Numbered from the stretch's first letter, positions 33,750 through 46,158 are shown. The stretch is DNA of 64,000 nt from Acephala macrosclerotiorum (GCA_014904845.1 MU119367.1:58481-122480); one strand, 5' to 3'. Numbers and translations: made by a program. Notes: generated by a model not told the origin, from the sequence alone.

Positions 33750-35150
33750 TTACTTCTGGTTCTCGGGACGGAGCGAGCTGCAGGATGTTAGTAATAGTCT
33801 ATAGGCTATACAGAAAGGAACTTACCGAACGGCCTTTCCTGCTCTCCAGATCTCCAAGTCACGGATCTCCTGCATCTCCTTCTCGTACTTCTCACGGTAG
33901 TCGGGTTGCGAGTTGAAAGTGAGCGATCGCTCGGTCTCCTTGCCAGTCTTGACGGAATCGTAGAGCTCGTTGAACACGGGCTTCAAGGCATCCTTGAACT
34001 TTCCGCTCCAGTCAATGGCACCACGACGCGCAGTTGTAGAGCAGGCCTCATACATCCAGTCCATGCCGTTTGCGCCAATCAATGGGTACAAAGATTGGGT
34101 GGCCTCCTCGACAGTCTCATTGAAGGCTTCGCTGGGACTGTGGCCTTGCTCACGGAGAACCTCGTATTGTGCGAGGAACATACCATGGATACCACCCATC
34201 AAGCAACCGCGCTCACCGTACAAGTCGGAGTAAACCTCCTTCTCGAAGGTGGTCTCGTAGAGGTATCCACTGCCAACACCGACACCGAGAGCAATTGCCT
34301 TCTCCTTGGCATGGCCAGTCACATCCTGGTAAACAGCGATGGAGGAGTTGATACCACGACCCTCACGGAAGAGAGTTCGGACGGTTCGACCAGAGCCTTT
34401 GGGGGCAACGAGGATAACATCGACGTCAGTTGGGACATCGACCTTGGTTTGGTCTTTGAAGACGGGGGAGAAACCGTGGGAGAAGTAGAGAGTCTGAAAA
34501 TAAGCTTTTGTCCAAAACTGCAAATTCAAGGGATGACACATACCTTTCCCTTGGTGATTTGGGGCTTGATGGCAGGCCAGGTCTCACTTTGGGCAGCATC
34601 ACTGAGCAAGTTCATGATGATAGTACCTCGGGAGATAGCCTCATCAACATCGAAGAGATTCTTGCCTGGGACCCAGCCATCTTGTTGAGCATCCTTCCAT
34701 GATTGACCGTTCTTTCGAACACCAACCACAACATTGAGACCTTGATCCCGCATGTTCAATGATTGGGCGTGACCTTGCGATCCGTACCCAATGATTGCCA
34801 TTGTATCATTCTTGAAATAGTCCTAGCCCATTGTGAGTATATTGATCGAATATGCGGTGAAGTGAAAAGTACTTGGAGCTTTGCAGGAGGCCAGTCAGCA
34901 CGCTCTGGAGAAATAGTTAGCTTGTGTTATGCATCTGAGGAGTGGGAAGCATACCATAGACATCCTCCTTGGTGCCGGCAAAGTCAATTGTCTTCACACC
35001 TCGGACCTGTTGAGCTGACGCAGCAACAGCGCGGGTAGCAGTTGGTCTAGCGGAGGCATTGAGGGCAGAAACGAAAGTGCGACGAGCTGGAGCGCTCAAT
35101 TGCTTTGCCAATGGTGAGCGAAGAGCTCTTGAGAATGTGCGGGAGGCCAT
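33750..35150 (-). CDS. ilv5: Ketol-acid reductoisomerase, mitochondrial
   Basis: This NADPH enzyme converts acetolactate and acetohydroxybutyrate to dihydroxy acids in valine, leucine and isoleucine synthesis in mitochondria. Five exons (35150-34955, 34904-34873, 34822-34544, 34493-33826, 33777-33750) give 400 residues. Residues 1-50 (MASRTFSRALRSPLAK, Ser/Ala/Arg-rich) form a mitochondrial presequence. The Rossmann loop is IIGYGSQGHAQSLNMRDQGL, near residue 86. The C-terminal knotted domain has VGVGSGYLYETTFEKEV, SDLYGERGCLMGGIHGMF with metal-binding acids, and YEACSTTARRGAIDW. The second exon is only 32 bases and the last only 28, adding RSLRPENQK. A CCG-N4-CGG palindrome lies 94 bases upstream. 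Confidence 0.97.
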
Positions 35151-35610
35151 ATTGTGTGTTGTGGAGTGGAGATGTGTGAAGGAAAGAAATTGTTTTGTTT
35201 CGGGTGGACGATGACTCTTGGGGAAAACTTTCGAGCTTGGGAGCCGAGCTCGGAGAGCCGAACAGGGCCAAGCCGTTTTCGATAACGATGATTAGGGACG
35301 GTGAGCAATGGAGGGGTCGAGATCAGGCGTTGCAGAAGGAATTTTTTCCCGGATAACAAATGTGTGCAAAGGCTCGACATGAATTCAATTTCTGCTTCCT
35401 ACTGCTCTTGCAGATATTGCGAGCGTACCAGTGAAGTTTGTAGAGAATCAAATCTACCCGCCAACAGGCACGAGACCATTTATTTACTCCCAAATCCACC
35501 TATATCAACGCCTCATTATGCCATGTTTCTCGTATTCCGTAAGTCTAAGTGGCATATGCCTGGTGTATCATTCTCCGCCGTATCCCATGCGAATATCGTC
35601 CCATGCCTCC
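35151..35610. other. Intergenic between UBC12 and ILV5
   Basis: About 0.46 kb between genes on the same strand. It holds the ILV5 promoter with the palindrome at 35244-35253. Confidence 0.6.
35244..35253. promoter_or_regulatory. CCG-N4-CGG palindrome (Leu3/LeuB-like site) upstream of ILV5
   Basis: CCGAGCTCGG is a perfect palindrome with the CCG-N4-CGG core recognised by Leu3-type zinc-cluster factors, which control branched-chain amino-acid genes including yeast ILV5. It ends 94 bases before the ILV5 start codon. The inner four bases differ from the best Leu3 sites (CCGGNNCCGG), so binding strength is uncertain. A near-match to a Gcn4 site, TGACTC, lies at 35212-35217. Confidence 0.45.
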
Positions 35611-36335
35611 CTACTTCAAGACTCGCTCAAAAGTCTGGTTCTTCACAGTTCCACCACCCATAGAAGATCGGACGTTGCGCTTGAACCCTTCTCTGTTCGA
35701 TCGTAGATCCTCCGCAGCTTCCTTGTTCAAGGGGTCTGATGCATTTGGCTCGAGGAAGAGGAACTAAAGAAATCGTTTAGCATAGCGCCCACGTTGAGCC
35801 GTATTCGAGGCGCATACCTGTAGACCAACGATGATAGCGTTCAGGTTTAATACTGGCTTCCAGTCCTCTCTCAAGATGTTCAGGCAGACATTTCCCTCCA
35901 GATCAATGTTGGGGTGGTAGATCTTCTGGGTGCATTTGACCTTGGGTGCCTCATGTGGGAAGTTCTGGCTGATCGCAAAGGTGAAGTGGAATCTGCCACC
36001 TTTATACATGCCCTCGTCTGGCTCGATGGATAGGTTGAAATTTAGGATGTCGTCAGGATCTGGGAAGTCGGTCTTCATGGTACTAGGCAACGCAAGCTCG
36101 GAGAGATCTGCGCTCAGTGGTCAGCAAGTTGCATTACCATACGAAGATATGGAGCTGAGACATACCTTTCTGGACTCGAAGTTGTGCAGCGGTCACCTTC
36201 TTCTTTCTCGTGCCCGCAGCAGCATCTGCGTTAGCATCTTGCTGCTGCTTTTGTTTCTGCATGAGAGTTAGCAGCCTGCACAGAAGAAGAGACAGATGCC
36301 CTCCGCATGCATACCATAGACCAGATCTTCAACAT
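35611..36335 (-). CDS. ubc12: NEDD8-conjugating enzyme E2 (Ubc12)
   Basis: This E2 enzyme passes NEDD8/Rub1 to cullins and so activates SCF-type ubiquitin ligases. Exons 36335-36315, 36256-36166, 36107-35818 and 35763-35611 give 184 residues. Exon 1 codes only MLKIWSM, the start of the Ubc12 N-terminal tail that docks on the NEDD8 E1. A Gln/Ala-rich segment and [19 protein letters not shown] follow. The UBC fold has [39 protein letters not shown] with the active Cys at residue 112, and [18 protein letters not shown]. The end is ESRVLK-like FERVLK. The seven-codon first exon is easily lost in automatic prediction; exon 4 starts inside the C-terminal helices. Confidence 0.96.
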
Positions 36336-37658
36336 CTTGACGGCCTTCGTATCATACAAGCTTCGGTGTGGGGTGTGGGTGGAAAGATGTCGCAGGTAAC
36401 GAGGCGACTGATCTATTTGTAACAGCGCGTTGGCCCGTAGGAAATTCAAAGACCTCTAGCGATTGTCGCAAAAACACGTCACCCGCGTCCAGAGATCCAG
36501 CGCACTCGAGAAAGGAAATGGTGTAGGTTGTAGAGATTGTCCTTGGATAAAAATGCAGTAGTGGCGGGGTGACCCGAAGCCTTCAAATCCGAGTCCACTT
36601 CGCCTGCCTGATAGTAAACTGGAATCATCATCTTTCTGCCCAACGAAGAAGTCTTCACGTGCTACAGAGAAAATCCTCAGCCTTGTTCTTCATCTTATGT
36701 CTTCTTCAATTTAAAAGCGCGGGAGTCTGAAGGCCATGTTTCATTCATGTCATCCAGGTCCAAGTAGCGTTCACTTACGGTCTATTGAGCATCAGAGAAT
36801 TCCTGGCTTTGTTCATTACCTTCCATATTCAAAGTGTGGGATTCACCTCAATGAGTACACGGATGCATATAAGTATGAAGTTGACTGTCTCCTGGTTTTA
36901 TGTTCTCGATTTCGCCTCTTGTTTTCTATTCCAGAATGTCCCAGATATTTAGAACTTTCGAAAATGCAATACTTCGAGATGTTGGGATTAGACTATGCCT
37001 TTGAATATTTCCATAATATCGTTGTTCTAAGCTATGAAGGCTTGAGAAGCAGCTGTGGAAGCTTGAGCTTAGAAAAAAGATCTGCGCAAAGTTATGTTGG
37101 CCAATACTGTTCGTTACCTTCGAGTCTTCTGTGCGAAGAAACTGTTGCTCATTGTTAACTATAAACCCCAAAGTTCTGAAACCTGTCGACTCTCCTAGAG
37201 ATTAAGATACATCCCATGACTCCACAGGTCTATGACTACATGACCTGGAAGAAGTATACTTCCCAGGAGGCAGGTCTTGCGAGTTGCCTCAACAGGAAGT
37301 CCAAACATTCCAAGTGCTTTTGAAAAGCAATGTGTGATGTGTTCTTTTCCTCTGATATTGAGTTTTAATTCTTCGAGCGCATCAGCTACGTCTTTTATTT
37401 TTGGGCGGGCCACCAGTTGTAACTCCCTTCCGCATATCGCTATTGCACAGGATACTTGACCCACACCACACCTACTTCAATGCTTAATATACCTTCCCAG
37501 ACTGCCAGACTCTGCACAATACTTTCCTTGTCACCTAGCACCGCCTAATCACAGCTATAACTCTCACACTTCCTTCCTCGTGGGCAGAGTGCCTTCCCAG
37601 AACGACATAAGTCTCTCACCCCACTGCCTTGCCATTTATATTCTCGTCCTCCCCCTAT
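36336..37658. other. Intergenic upstream of UBC12
   Basis: This 1.3 kb has one ATG-started frame of 140 codons (36736-37158, beginning MFHSCHPGPSSVHL). It has no recognisable domain and I do not call it as a gene. Nothing else is visible. Confidence 0.5.
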
Positions 37659-37829
37659 GAAAAGAAATAGAAAGAAAAGAAATAGAAAGAAAAGAAANNN
37701 NNNNNNNNNNNNNNNNNNNNNNNNNNNNNNNNNNNNNNNNNNNNNNNNNNNNNNNNNNNNNNNNNNNNNNNNNNNNNAAAGAAATAGAAAGAAAAGGAAA
37801 GGAAAGGAAAGGAAAGGAAAGGAAAGGGA
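37659..37829. repeat. Purine microsatellite interrupted by an assembly gap
   Basis: To the left of the gap a 15-base unit (GAAATAGAAAGAAAA) repeats. To the right the pattern changes to AAAGG pentamers, about seven copies, ending near 37,829. Bases 37698-37777 are 80 Ns. The tract is one all-purine strand, so the gap most likely reflects failed assembly through a longer repeat. Confidence 0.9.
37698..37777. other. Assembly gap of 80 Ns
   Basis: Unknown bases. Frames that run through it are artefacts, and the real length of the missing repeat cannot be judged. Confidence 0.98.
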
Positions 37830-38684
37830 GAGAATATAAATGGCAATGCAGTCTGGGGCCGTTGTTGAGGTATGCCAGCAGTGTATGGATGAAGTTTCAA
37901 TCACACAAGATCGGTCAGAAGCACTCCGGATCACGACTCTGGCGTGGACTAGTATCACCTCCAGCGCGAACAACGTTGACGACGCGTCCGAAGTGCATCA
38001 TGAATGTGTCTGCGAGCTGCCAGACGTCTCGAGCAATATCATGTGTATGTAAGGATCAAGTTTCGATGCTGATAATCTCGCTGCCATGCCCTCAACCCTT
38101 TCCGACTAGTTCTCCAAGCAGTCTCGCGACATCTCAACCATCCAAGTCTCCAGAAACTTGGATCTGTCTGCCTCGCAATTCCAAGCCATTACTTTCGCGC
38201 CTCTTAACTTTAAGCTCCAAGCGACACCACATTCTGCTACTCAGCTATCCATGTCAACCATCTCACCACCCACAAACTCATCTCGACGTGTTTGATGTAC
38301 CACCGTACGTCCTACCATCTCTAGCTTGATCTCATTGAATGTATGTTTTGATTCCAAATTCACTCAATAAATTACATTCTCGTCGCGTCTCTGATTGTCG
38401 CAAGTCCTACCGCGAACTGAATTTTGGGTAACCTAGATCGTGACACGACATCATCCAGCACTTTCAACCATGGTATTGAAGACTCTCAGGGACGCGAGCG
38501 CGTACCGCAATATGAACGGTAAGCCGTCTAAGTTCGAATGCACTCTAATCTATCTTTGCATAACGCACTTCATCTCACATACAACCAATTCAACAAATCC
38601 AAGCTGTGTCGACAACAGTATTTTTCAATAAATTTCTAAATCTCCATTCTGAGCTAAGGCTATATATATTTGGCAACACACTCT
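37830..38684. other. Intergenic right of the assembly gap
   Basis: Open frames here (for example 37862-38329 on the plus strand) start or run close to the gap and resemble nothing known. I see no gene that I can support. Confidence 0.4.
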
Positions 38685-39020
38685 CTAAACTTGATACATA
38701 TCTTTGGGTACCCGCAACCCCGAACAAACACACAAGGCCCTCCCAAGCGTCCTCCAAGTCCATAAAGCGTCCAGAGACTCATTCCTAACTGAATATCCCA
38801 TACTCTTCAACTGGCCACACGGTTCACGCCAACTACAATACCGTACCCTACCCAAGCCGGATTGAGATTCAATCCAGCTCTCAATTTCCTTTAGTTCCAG
38901 TATCTGTGGCATATGCATCTTCCCAGCTTCGCAAGATTTGCATATTCTGTCCGTGAAGAGGATCTGGCATGCGGTGCATTGCTTTTGAAGCCAATTCGGA
39001 GGGGGGAGCGGTGCGAGAGT
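38685..39020 (-). CDS. Hypothetical Cys-containing protein, possible partial gene
   Basis: A minus-strand frame of about 110 codons has a C-x2-C ... C-x2-C arrangement (QCTACQILFTDRICKSCEAG) and a charged, Trp-rich remainder (ELKEIESWIESQSG, SWREPCGQLKSMGY). This reads like a small zinc-binding fold. The frame begins at a TTG, so an upstream exon is required if it is real. I do not recognise the family; it could be a decayed gene. Confidence 0.3.
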   Translation of the reverse strand, partial: TLAPLPPPNWLQKQCTACQILFTDRICKSCEAGKMHMPQILELKEIESWIESQSGLGRVRYCSWREPCGQLKSMGYSVRNESLDALWTWRTLGRALCVCSGLRVPKDMYQV

Positions 39021-40563
39021 CAAGTATCAGCAAAATACTCGGGCGTTGTCGTTACCTCGAGACAATTCTAGTGTATGGAAGCAATAAGCCCATTCGGTAT
39101 TGGCTTAGTTCGCCAAATAATCTACTAGTCTAAGGTGCTCACGTCAATGATTGATACATTCGCACGAAATTCTAAGTAGGCATTTCCAGAGTACAAGGTT
39201 CTTAATATCCGGCTTATTGATGAAGCACCTTTTGAGCGAGGTGGTGTATGGTGGTGGAAAGCTTAGAATGACTCGATTGAAACGAAATGTGTGATGTGGT
39301 GAGAAGCAGGACCCAACGGAGAGGAGCAGGACTCAACGGAGAGGAAAGGAGTGCGATGGAGGCTACTTTCACTCCCTGATTGCTCCTGCAATGGGAATAG
39401 CTCTTCAGTTGCAATACAATAACGGAGTCAGCTCTTATCTGCTGCTGCGACACTGGGAAATTAAAGTTGAGGGATACCAGGTTCGTACGCATTCAAAAGA
39501 CCAGGTCGCTACTGCTGTTCTTTCCACATAACGGCTTTCCTGTAAAGCTTTCAAACCGAAAATGGGAGAGCATTTATACCGCCGATTGAGAGCTACTGAT
39601 TGCCATCGGGCAAAGTAGCATTGAAGTAGAAGTAGATTGTTCTTACAATATCTCTTTTGGAGACTATCCTCCAGGAAGTATCACTCCAACTACTGGCATC
39701 TTCTGCTAAAGTTGACGATGTGAGAGGGGATGACAATAAAGTCGTCAAAGTACTTCGGACGAAAGAGTCTATGGAGAGAAAGTCCGAGAACTGAGCAGGT
39801 TTGGTAGAAGGTAGAATGTCCTTGACGGGCTGGGTGGTTTGGATTGGATATTAGAGAGCCAAGAGGTTGCAGATAGTGAGTGTTAGCGGTAACAGAATGT
39901 ATTCGTTGGTGTTTCTTTGTCTGTTGAAAAGTGGTTCGGGGGACGCTTATATCGTATTTGTTACTCGTCGATACCGGAGATTAGAAGCCGTTTGTGTTCA
40001 TCAGTTCAGAGTCTGTTGTAAACGGAATGAAGATCTACTTCTAGGCGTCAACTTCTTTCAAGGCACCTCATTAGTAAATGGCTAAGTGATTGACCAGACC
40101 TCGGACAATAGAAGACCAGTGAGCTTGCAACTGAGAGAGACTTAACTTAAACAGAACAGCCACACATCCTCACTCGAGGCCTCCAAATTTTAAATGACTT
40201 CACAATCACTCTCAGCCATAAAATGGTACCGACGAATTCCAGGCACGAAGGGTATTCAATTTCTACGCCAAAGACAAGTAAACAACGAACACAAATATCG
40301 TCGAACCAACCATCCATCATTTTCTTCTTCGCCATCAACTTTCGGAAAATCTCGAGAAACGCCACCCAATATGTGCAAATGCAAAGCTTAAGCCATCCAC
40401 ATGCAATAATCTTACAGCATACAACAAGGGAGGCCGGCCATTCTTCCATGTCTCCATCCACGCTTCTTTCCAGAACCTGAATTACCCAGAGGTTCTTTCG
40501 CTATTATGTCCCCAAATTAAGAACCTTTTGTCATGATGAAATATCGTTGGTTAGGGTCGAGGG
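39021..40563. other. Intergenic downstream of the chitin synthase
   Basis: 1.5 kb without a supported gene. It includes a small tandem duplication at about 39,306-39,345, where ACGGAGAGGA/GCAGGAC-type units repeat. The chitin synthase 3' untranslated region lies at the right end. Confidence 0.5.
39306..39345. repeat. Short tandem duplication
   Basis: Two copies of a roughly 20-base unit, GCAGGACCCAACGGAGAGGA and GCAGGACTCAACGGAGAGGA, with one mismatch. Confidence 0.8.
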
Positions 40564-43421
40564 TTTAGCGACGGGTGAAGCAGCACATGATACCAGAGCG
40601 TCCCAAGAACCAAACGCAGCCGATGAAGCGAACGCAGGATAGGACGGCGGTAGCGTACAGGAGGACGGTGAAGAACCTCTGTGTGCGGACTGATGCTGTA
40701 TCTGAGCTCTGTACAAAATTGTTAGGAACGTAACTCGACACGGCTATGGAATGGTACTTACGCTGAAACCGAACTTGTCAACAGTGTCGCTGGTGATAAT
40801 GACGGCCAACAAGGCATTAGAGAAGATCCAACTGATCAGAAGCTTGGTTCTGAAAGACTTGTACGAGTCTTCAAGGGTCTTCTTCTCGATTTCAACCTCA
40901 GGCACGAAGGGCTTCAAAGCACGCTTAACAGTAGCTTCAAACTGACTGTCAATGTCCTCTTGTGGTCTGTCGATTTCTTCAATAACAGCTCCTTTCCCAT
41001 CTTCCTTCTTCGTGGTCGCAGAAGGGAGAGCATCAGCCTTGTCCGAACCCTTGGTACCCCAAGAAACATCGTGCCAATTGCTGAAAGCATAGACCATGAG
41101 GATATTGATATAGGAGGACATGAGAAGTAGATACTGGCCGAAAGAGTGGAACATGTGCCATGGGTCGAGGTACATGAAGGATGCGATGAAATACAGGCCG
41201 AAGGTAGCTAAGAGCGCAATGATAATGATACCACCAGAAGCTCCATCACCACCGAAGAAACTCTTGAAGAAGTCGTCGACGCTATCTGTCTGGATAGTAG
41301 ATCCAGAGATACCGCGAACAGCCAAGTACATTGACAGAACGATCAAGTAGGCGTTGATGGCACCAAACACGACGAAGGATATGAGATAAGTGACCTTAGA
41401 ACCTTTGGGTCTGTTTCCGAGTGCCAAGATGAATTGCACGAGGAGGAAAGCCAAGTAGAGGTACTTGAGAATCGTGTTGATGATGGGAGTTGCTGTGTCA
41501 CCGAAAGGCCAGCCATGATGTTCAGAGGATGTAGCAGATGCGGCAGTAGGTGTTCCGACGAGATCCATAATAACAGTAGTGGTGAGCCAGAAAGATGCCA
41601 AGGTGAACCAGGACAAGATGAGTGAGAAGGTGTTGTAGAGCAGTTGGATATGGAGGAAGAACATGCGGATGATGTTGTGGCCGGACTTGTACATTCTGCC
41701 GAAATGCATGACAGCGTACATACTAGCTGCAAAAGAACCGTTCAACCATCTTCGACGTTGTCCGATGAACTCGGCGGCTCCCTCGGGAACATCAGTTTCT
41801 CCCTTGGCAGCTTTGATGTAGGTCAAATGCCATTTTGAACCGGCTTTGGCGACCAATTCGAAACACAGAATTCTGTCCTCGGCCAAGAACATGTTCTTCT
41901 TGAAGATGTTCATTCCCTCGATACCCTTCTTTCCTAGCTTTTTGGAAAGTGTATGATCACCGTGGAAATATTGCTCGAGAGGACGGCCCATGATAGCTCG
42001 GAAACGGTATGCTGAGAAAGCACCAGGTAACACACTGACGTATCCGAAAGACGACTCCAGTGGCTTGTCGAGAATATTCGAAATCTTGTACTCGAAGTTT
42101 TGAGCAGCAACCAACGGGTTCAACAATTTCCGTCCACCCTTCCCCAACATGGCGTGAATTTCACCACAAGCACCTCCAAGGTCCTTGTCATTGTAGAAGC
42201 CTTCCCACAGAGAAAGCAGAGATTTCGGGCCAGGTTTGGTTCCAGCATCGAGAAGGATGCAGACTTCGGGATTCAGCAGACGACCGAAAGCGTTGAACAA
42301 CCATCTGTGAGAGTTGATCTTCTTGCTGTTCTTTTGCTTCAAGCAGAACATCATCTGCACAGGAGGCAAAGTCGTTGGGCCCTCATCGGTGGGTCGGATC
42401 AATTGCTGGTTTGCGGTGACAGACAATTGCGTAGTATATTCGAAGATGTGGGCAACGGTCTCCTTTCCATCGACGTCCTTCTTCATGACACCATCTTGGT
42501 AGACACCAACTGTTGCCAAGACATCCAAAACCTCCTTGTCGCAGGGATCGATACCATCAAAAACAAGACAGACGACAATCTTTTGCCAAGCTGGGCCACC
42601 AACATTCCAGAAATCAGATTTCTTGAGGTTGACAATATCGCGAATATTCTGCATAACACCATGCAGGGTACGAGCTGTGAGGGTCTTATCTTCGTTATAG
42701 TAAGTAATTGCAATGAGCAACTCTGTGTGTCGGTTGTACATCGCAGGTCGTAGATTGTAACCATTCTTGAGCGTAAATTCGTCTGGATCACAGGTGGCGG
42801 CAGTATATCGCATGGTCGAGAACTCCTCACTGCCTGCCTCTAGATCGCCCTTGTACTTCTGCTGGATCGCATTTTTGATGGCTGATGGAACTGGATGGTC
42901 AACACTCAGAACGGTACCTTGTACAAGCTTGACCTTTCTGGTTGCGTATCGCTTCAGTCCACCCGCGGGAGCTTGTCTTTGTCGCCATGCCTCAGTTGAG
43001 CTGGTCTCAGATCTGTTGTATGGGGATTCGGCTCGGACGGGGTATGGGTTATCCTCAAGTGTGTGGCCATACTCAGAGTTTCCGCCATACTCGCTGCTGT
43101 ATTGTGGTGCTGGTGCTCCGCCTCCGGGTATAGCATAGGACTCAGTAAGACTATATGCAGATACTGGTCTCACTGGAGGAGTTCCTGCTCGTAACCCGCC
43201 TTGTTCGTATGGGCTGCCAAAAGGGCCAGCAGGAGGTTGTGTATGGAGGAGAGGCTGGTTTCCTTCTTCTTCATCTTGAGGAGGCATATGGTACTGGAAA
43301 ATGGCACGTTAGATGATGACGACTGATGGTGGGAGCTGTGGTTACTTACGCTGTTTGATGGTGGAAGATCCTGGAGCTGGTGCTCTCGAGGATCGCCCTC
43401 ATTGTGAGGGACGTACGACAT
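40564..43421 (-). CDS. chsB: Chitin synthase, class III
   Basis: This is a plasma-membrane GT2 enzyme that makes cell-wall chitin from UDP-GlcNAc at hyphal tips. Exons 43421-43350, 43293-40762 and 40707-40564 give 915 residues. The N-terminal 120 residues are disordered ([20 protein letters not shown]), as in class III. The domain start is [19 protein letters not shown]. The catalytic part holds [73 protein letters not shown] at about 496 and QRRRW at about 536. Six or seven membrane segments follow. The last exon adds [20 protein letters not shown] and a Cys-rich end, GIMCCFTRR. chsB is the Aspergillus name for class III. Both small end exons are needed for a full-length enzyme. Confidence 0.96.
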
Positions 43422-46158
43422 GTTGATGCTGTCTATTAACTATTTTGCGAGGGATGGAGAAACGAAAAATTGATTAGTAGGTTTGATGGGTTGGTGTCGT
43501 TGATTCAAGTTGTATCCGTCGCCTCCTGGAATGTTGCCAAAAGAAACTTGGATCGGCGACAAAACGACGTCACGAACGTCTGGCCCTACGAATAGCGGAA
43601 GTATTTGGGGAAGATGAATACTAGGGTTGGCGGAGGGTTTTTGTATGTCTTCGTAAGAAAGAAAGAGGGGATGAGGTGAAGAGGTGTAAGATTTTGACTG
43701 GCTTGCAGAAGGGTCTCACTGGACCGTGATCTTCACCTAAAAGGAGGAGTGCTGCTGCGGGTTATTAGCTCCTCGCGTGTCGATTCTTGCGACATGCCAG
43801 CCAAACGAGTGCTTCGCCTCAACGAATAGTATTGTGGTCAATCAAAGCTCAGGCTCAGGGTCTTTTCGGGGCTCCCTTTAGGCGTCGCCGATATGCAGCG
43901 ATTACTTGCTCAGCTTGCAGCAGTGGAAGTCTCTTCTTGCCCCTATTCTCTCGCATTTAGTTTTACGGTGCCGTTGACAGGTCCGATGTGTTATTTGGCA
44001 ATGTTTCACGAAGAGAATGGTGAAACATGTCGCATTTCTCCACAACACAATCACGCAGAGCACGAAAGTCAATTGCAAAAATGATTCAACCTCTTTGTGA
44101 GTATTTCAGTGTCAAGATACTTTTTCATCGCTGGGCAGAGTGCAGATGCCGCAGTGCTCTCTTGCCTCAACGCCTCTTCGAAACGGACGGCTGAGCGTGT
44201 CATGATATGACAGGGGTCAGCTAAGAATAGATTATTAGCGTCTGTAGATTGAGAGTGGCTGTGCCGACCCCAATTTGGTCTCTCGCCAAGGTTGAAAGAG
44301 ACTCAAATACGATGCAATATCCGCCAGCCGACTACGAAATTTTTGGTTCAATTTGTCGAGAATCCGAGGAGTTTCCTGAGCGAAGAGATATCTCATTTCG
44401 AAGCGGTGGAGTGAAAGCCTATTTGATATAAAACCTGACGGCCGCCATTTTCCAGGGGGCTTATATCACGTGTCTGCGAACGGGTTCTTGAGTTGAAGCT
44501 GAAAATGCCTTCTGCAGTAGTCCGCATCTTCAGATAAGTGCATGAGAGACTCTGGTCTAGGAGTGGTTCTTTTATGTTGTTGAGTTGTCCTGGTATTCAT
44601 TCAGCTGAGCCTCTGTTCGACGCCATGAGCTGCAACCATTCACATACCGCAAAACATATTTGTTTTTCTGATATTACTCTACTGCATGCATGAATGTTGT
44701 CAGACTGCTGGCAGTCTCGGTTCGAGCAACGAAAAGAGAGATTGGAGGATGTCAGCCCTACCAAGGTGGAATGTTTTTCATACCTGTATGGGAGAGTCTT
44801 CTACGCAAATACCAAGCCTGCGGGGAGAGGTCAATTCCTGGGTTACGAAGTGACGGTAATGATGGCGTGCGACCAGCACTGGCATAAGACGATAACGGCA
44901 TACAACTTACACTCTTTTCCAGCTCAAGCGGTGATCGAGGAATCTTTTGGCAGCAGGGACTCTTAAGGCACGTGATAGCATTGAATTGAACGGACGATAT
45001 CCACGATTTCCTCTCAAGGAATGGGCAATACGAAGTTTACGAATATGACCCAAGAGATTCGACTTTCGGCTACTCTATGAGGTGACATACAAATTATATC
45101 TTGAAACCAGGGCTTGCAGAATGTTTTTTGTTTCCTTCCTTGGACAATTGGAGGAAACTGAATCCATATGTGCCTTATCTGCTGCGTTTCTGGCTACGAT
45201 AGAAGCTGAGACTTTATGTAACAAACAATACGGTGGCGCAGTCCTGAAATAGCCTCATTGCGGGAGGGTATCTGAGTACGAACTTTACAGATTCATCCAA
45301 ACAATGGTCCAAAAAAACAAAGGGCAAAATCTTGCTTCGATTGATTAAGGATGAAGGAGAACTTTGCTGTTGTGCAAGGACAATGTATCTCCTCCACACA
45401 TGGGAAGAATTCAATATAAACTCGGGGGGCATTCTGTGTTCCTATTTGACAGCCCTGGACTGGAGCATCTCGCATAAACCTGTAATCTTCCGTACCATGC
45501 CGTGCCACCAGGTGCCTGTGCCTGGCCAATACAGTGGAGTAAAGAGCGCAAACTAGTCCTGAGAAACAGTAGTTCACGCTTTGCCAATTGTAGCCCTCCA
45601 TTCGTGTTGATCAGATCTCGACCTCGCTGAGAGCTGATCTTCTCCCAACATCGACCACCCGTCAAGAAGATCTCTCACAACGACCACAAATCCCCTCACA
45701 TCATCGTGAAGGTCGTCGCTGGAGTCGAACACCTTCGACGTCGATGTCCATGTAGTCGTGGCGCAACTTTTCACGACTTCACCAGAGCTTGTTCTCTAAT
45801 CACACTCGTTAACGATTCACTATCCTCCTGCGACCGTAGCCTATTGCTCCTCCCACGATCACGGCAAGCCGCATACCTTCAAACAATTCATTTCTTTCAC
45901 TCCGGACACCTGCATCGAAGAATTCGAAGGCACCGTATCAGCGATACACCTATTTGCCAATCTTCGCGACCCTCGCCCCGCTCATCAGTCGCTCTGCTCA
46001 GCCTCTGTCTGACAATCCTCGACGACAAACATTTCGAGGACGAGCGCCTAATTCACGATCACCATTATACCGATCGACCATACGATTCAAACAAACCAGT
46101 CAACAACGATTACGACTACGATTCAAGCACATTCTATTGATAATTGCGATTGTGCAAG
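43422..46158. other. Intergenic, divergent region between chitin synthase and OPY2
   Basis: 2.7 kb between two divergent start codons. Open frames of up to 102 codons lack any family feature. The 500 bases before OPY2 are rich in short pyrimidine runs and probably form its leader. Confidence 0.6.

Noticed and set aside
33906..34688. A 260-codon plus-strand frame
   Set aside because: It is the antisense shadow of ILV5 exons.
36736..37158. A 140-codon ATG-started frame between UBC12 and the gap
   Set aside because: No domain, no leader features and irregular composition. Frames of this length also occur by chance in this DNA.
42100..42753. A 217-codon plus-strand frame
   Set aside because: It is the antisense shadow of the chitin synthase catalytic domain.
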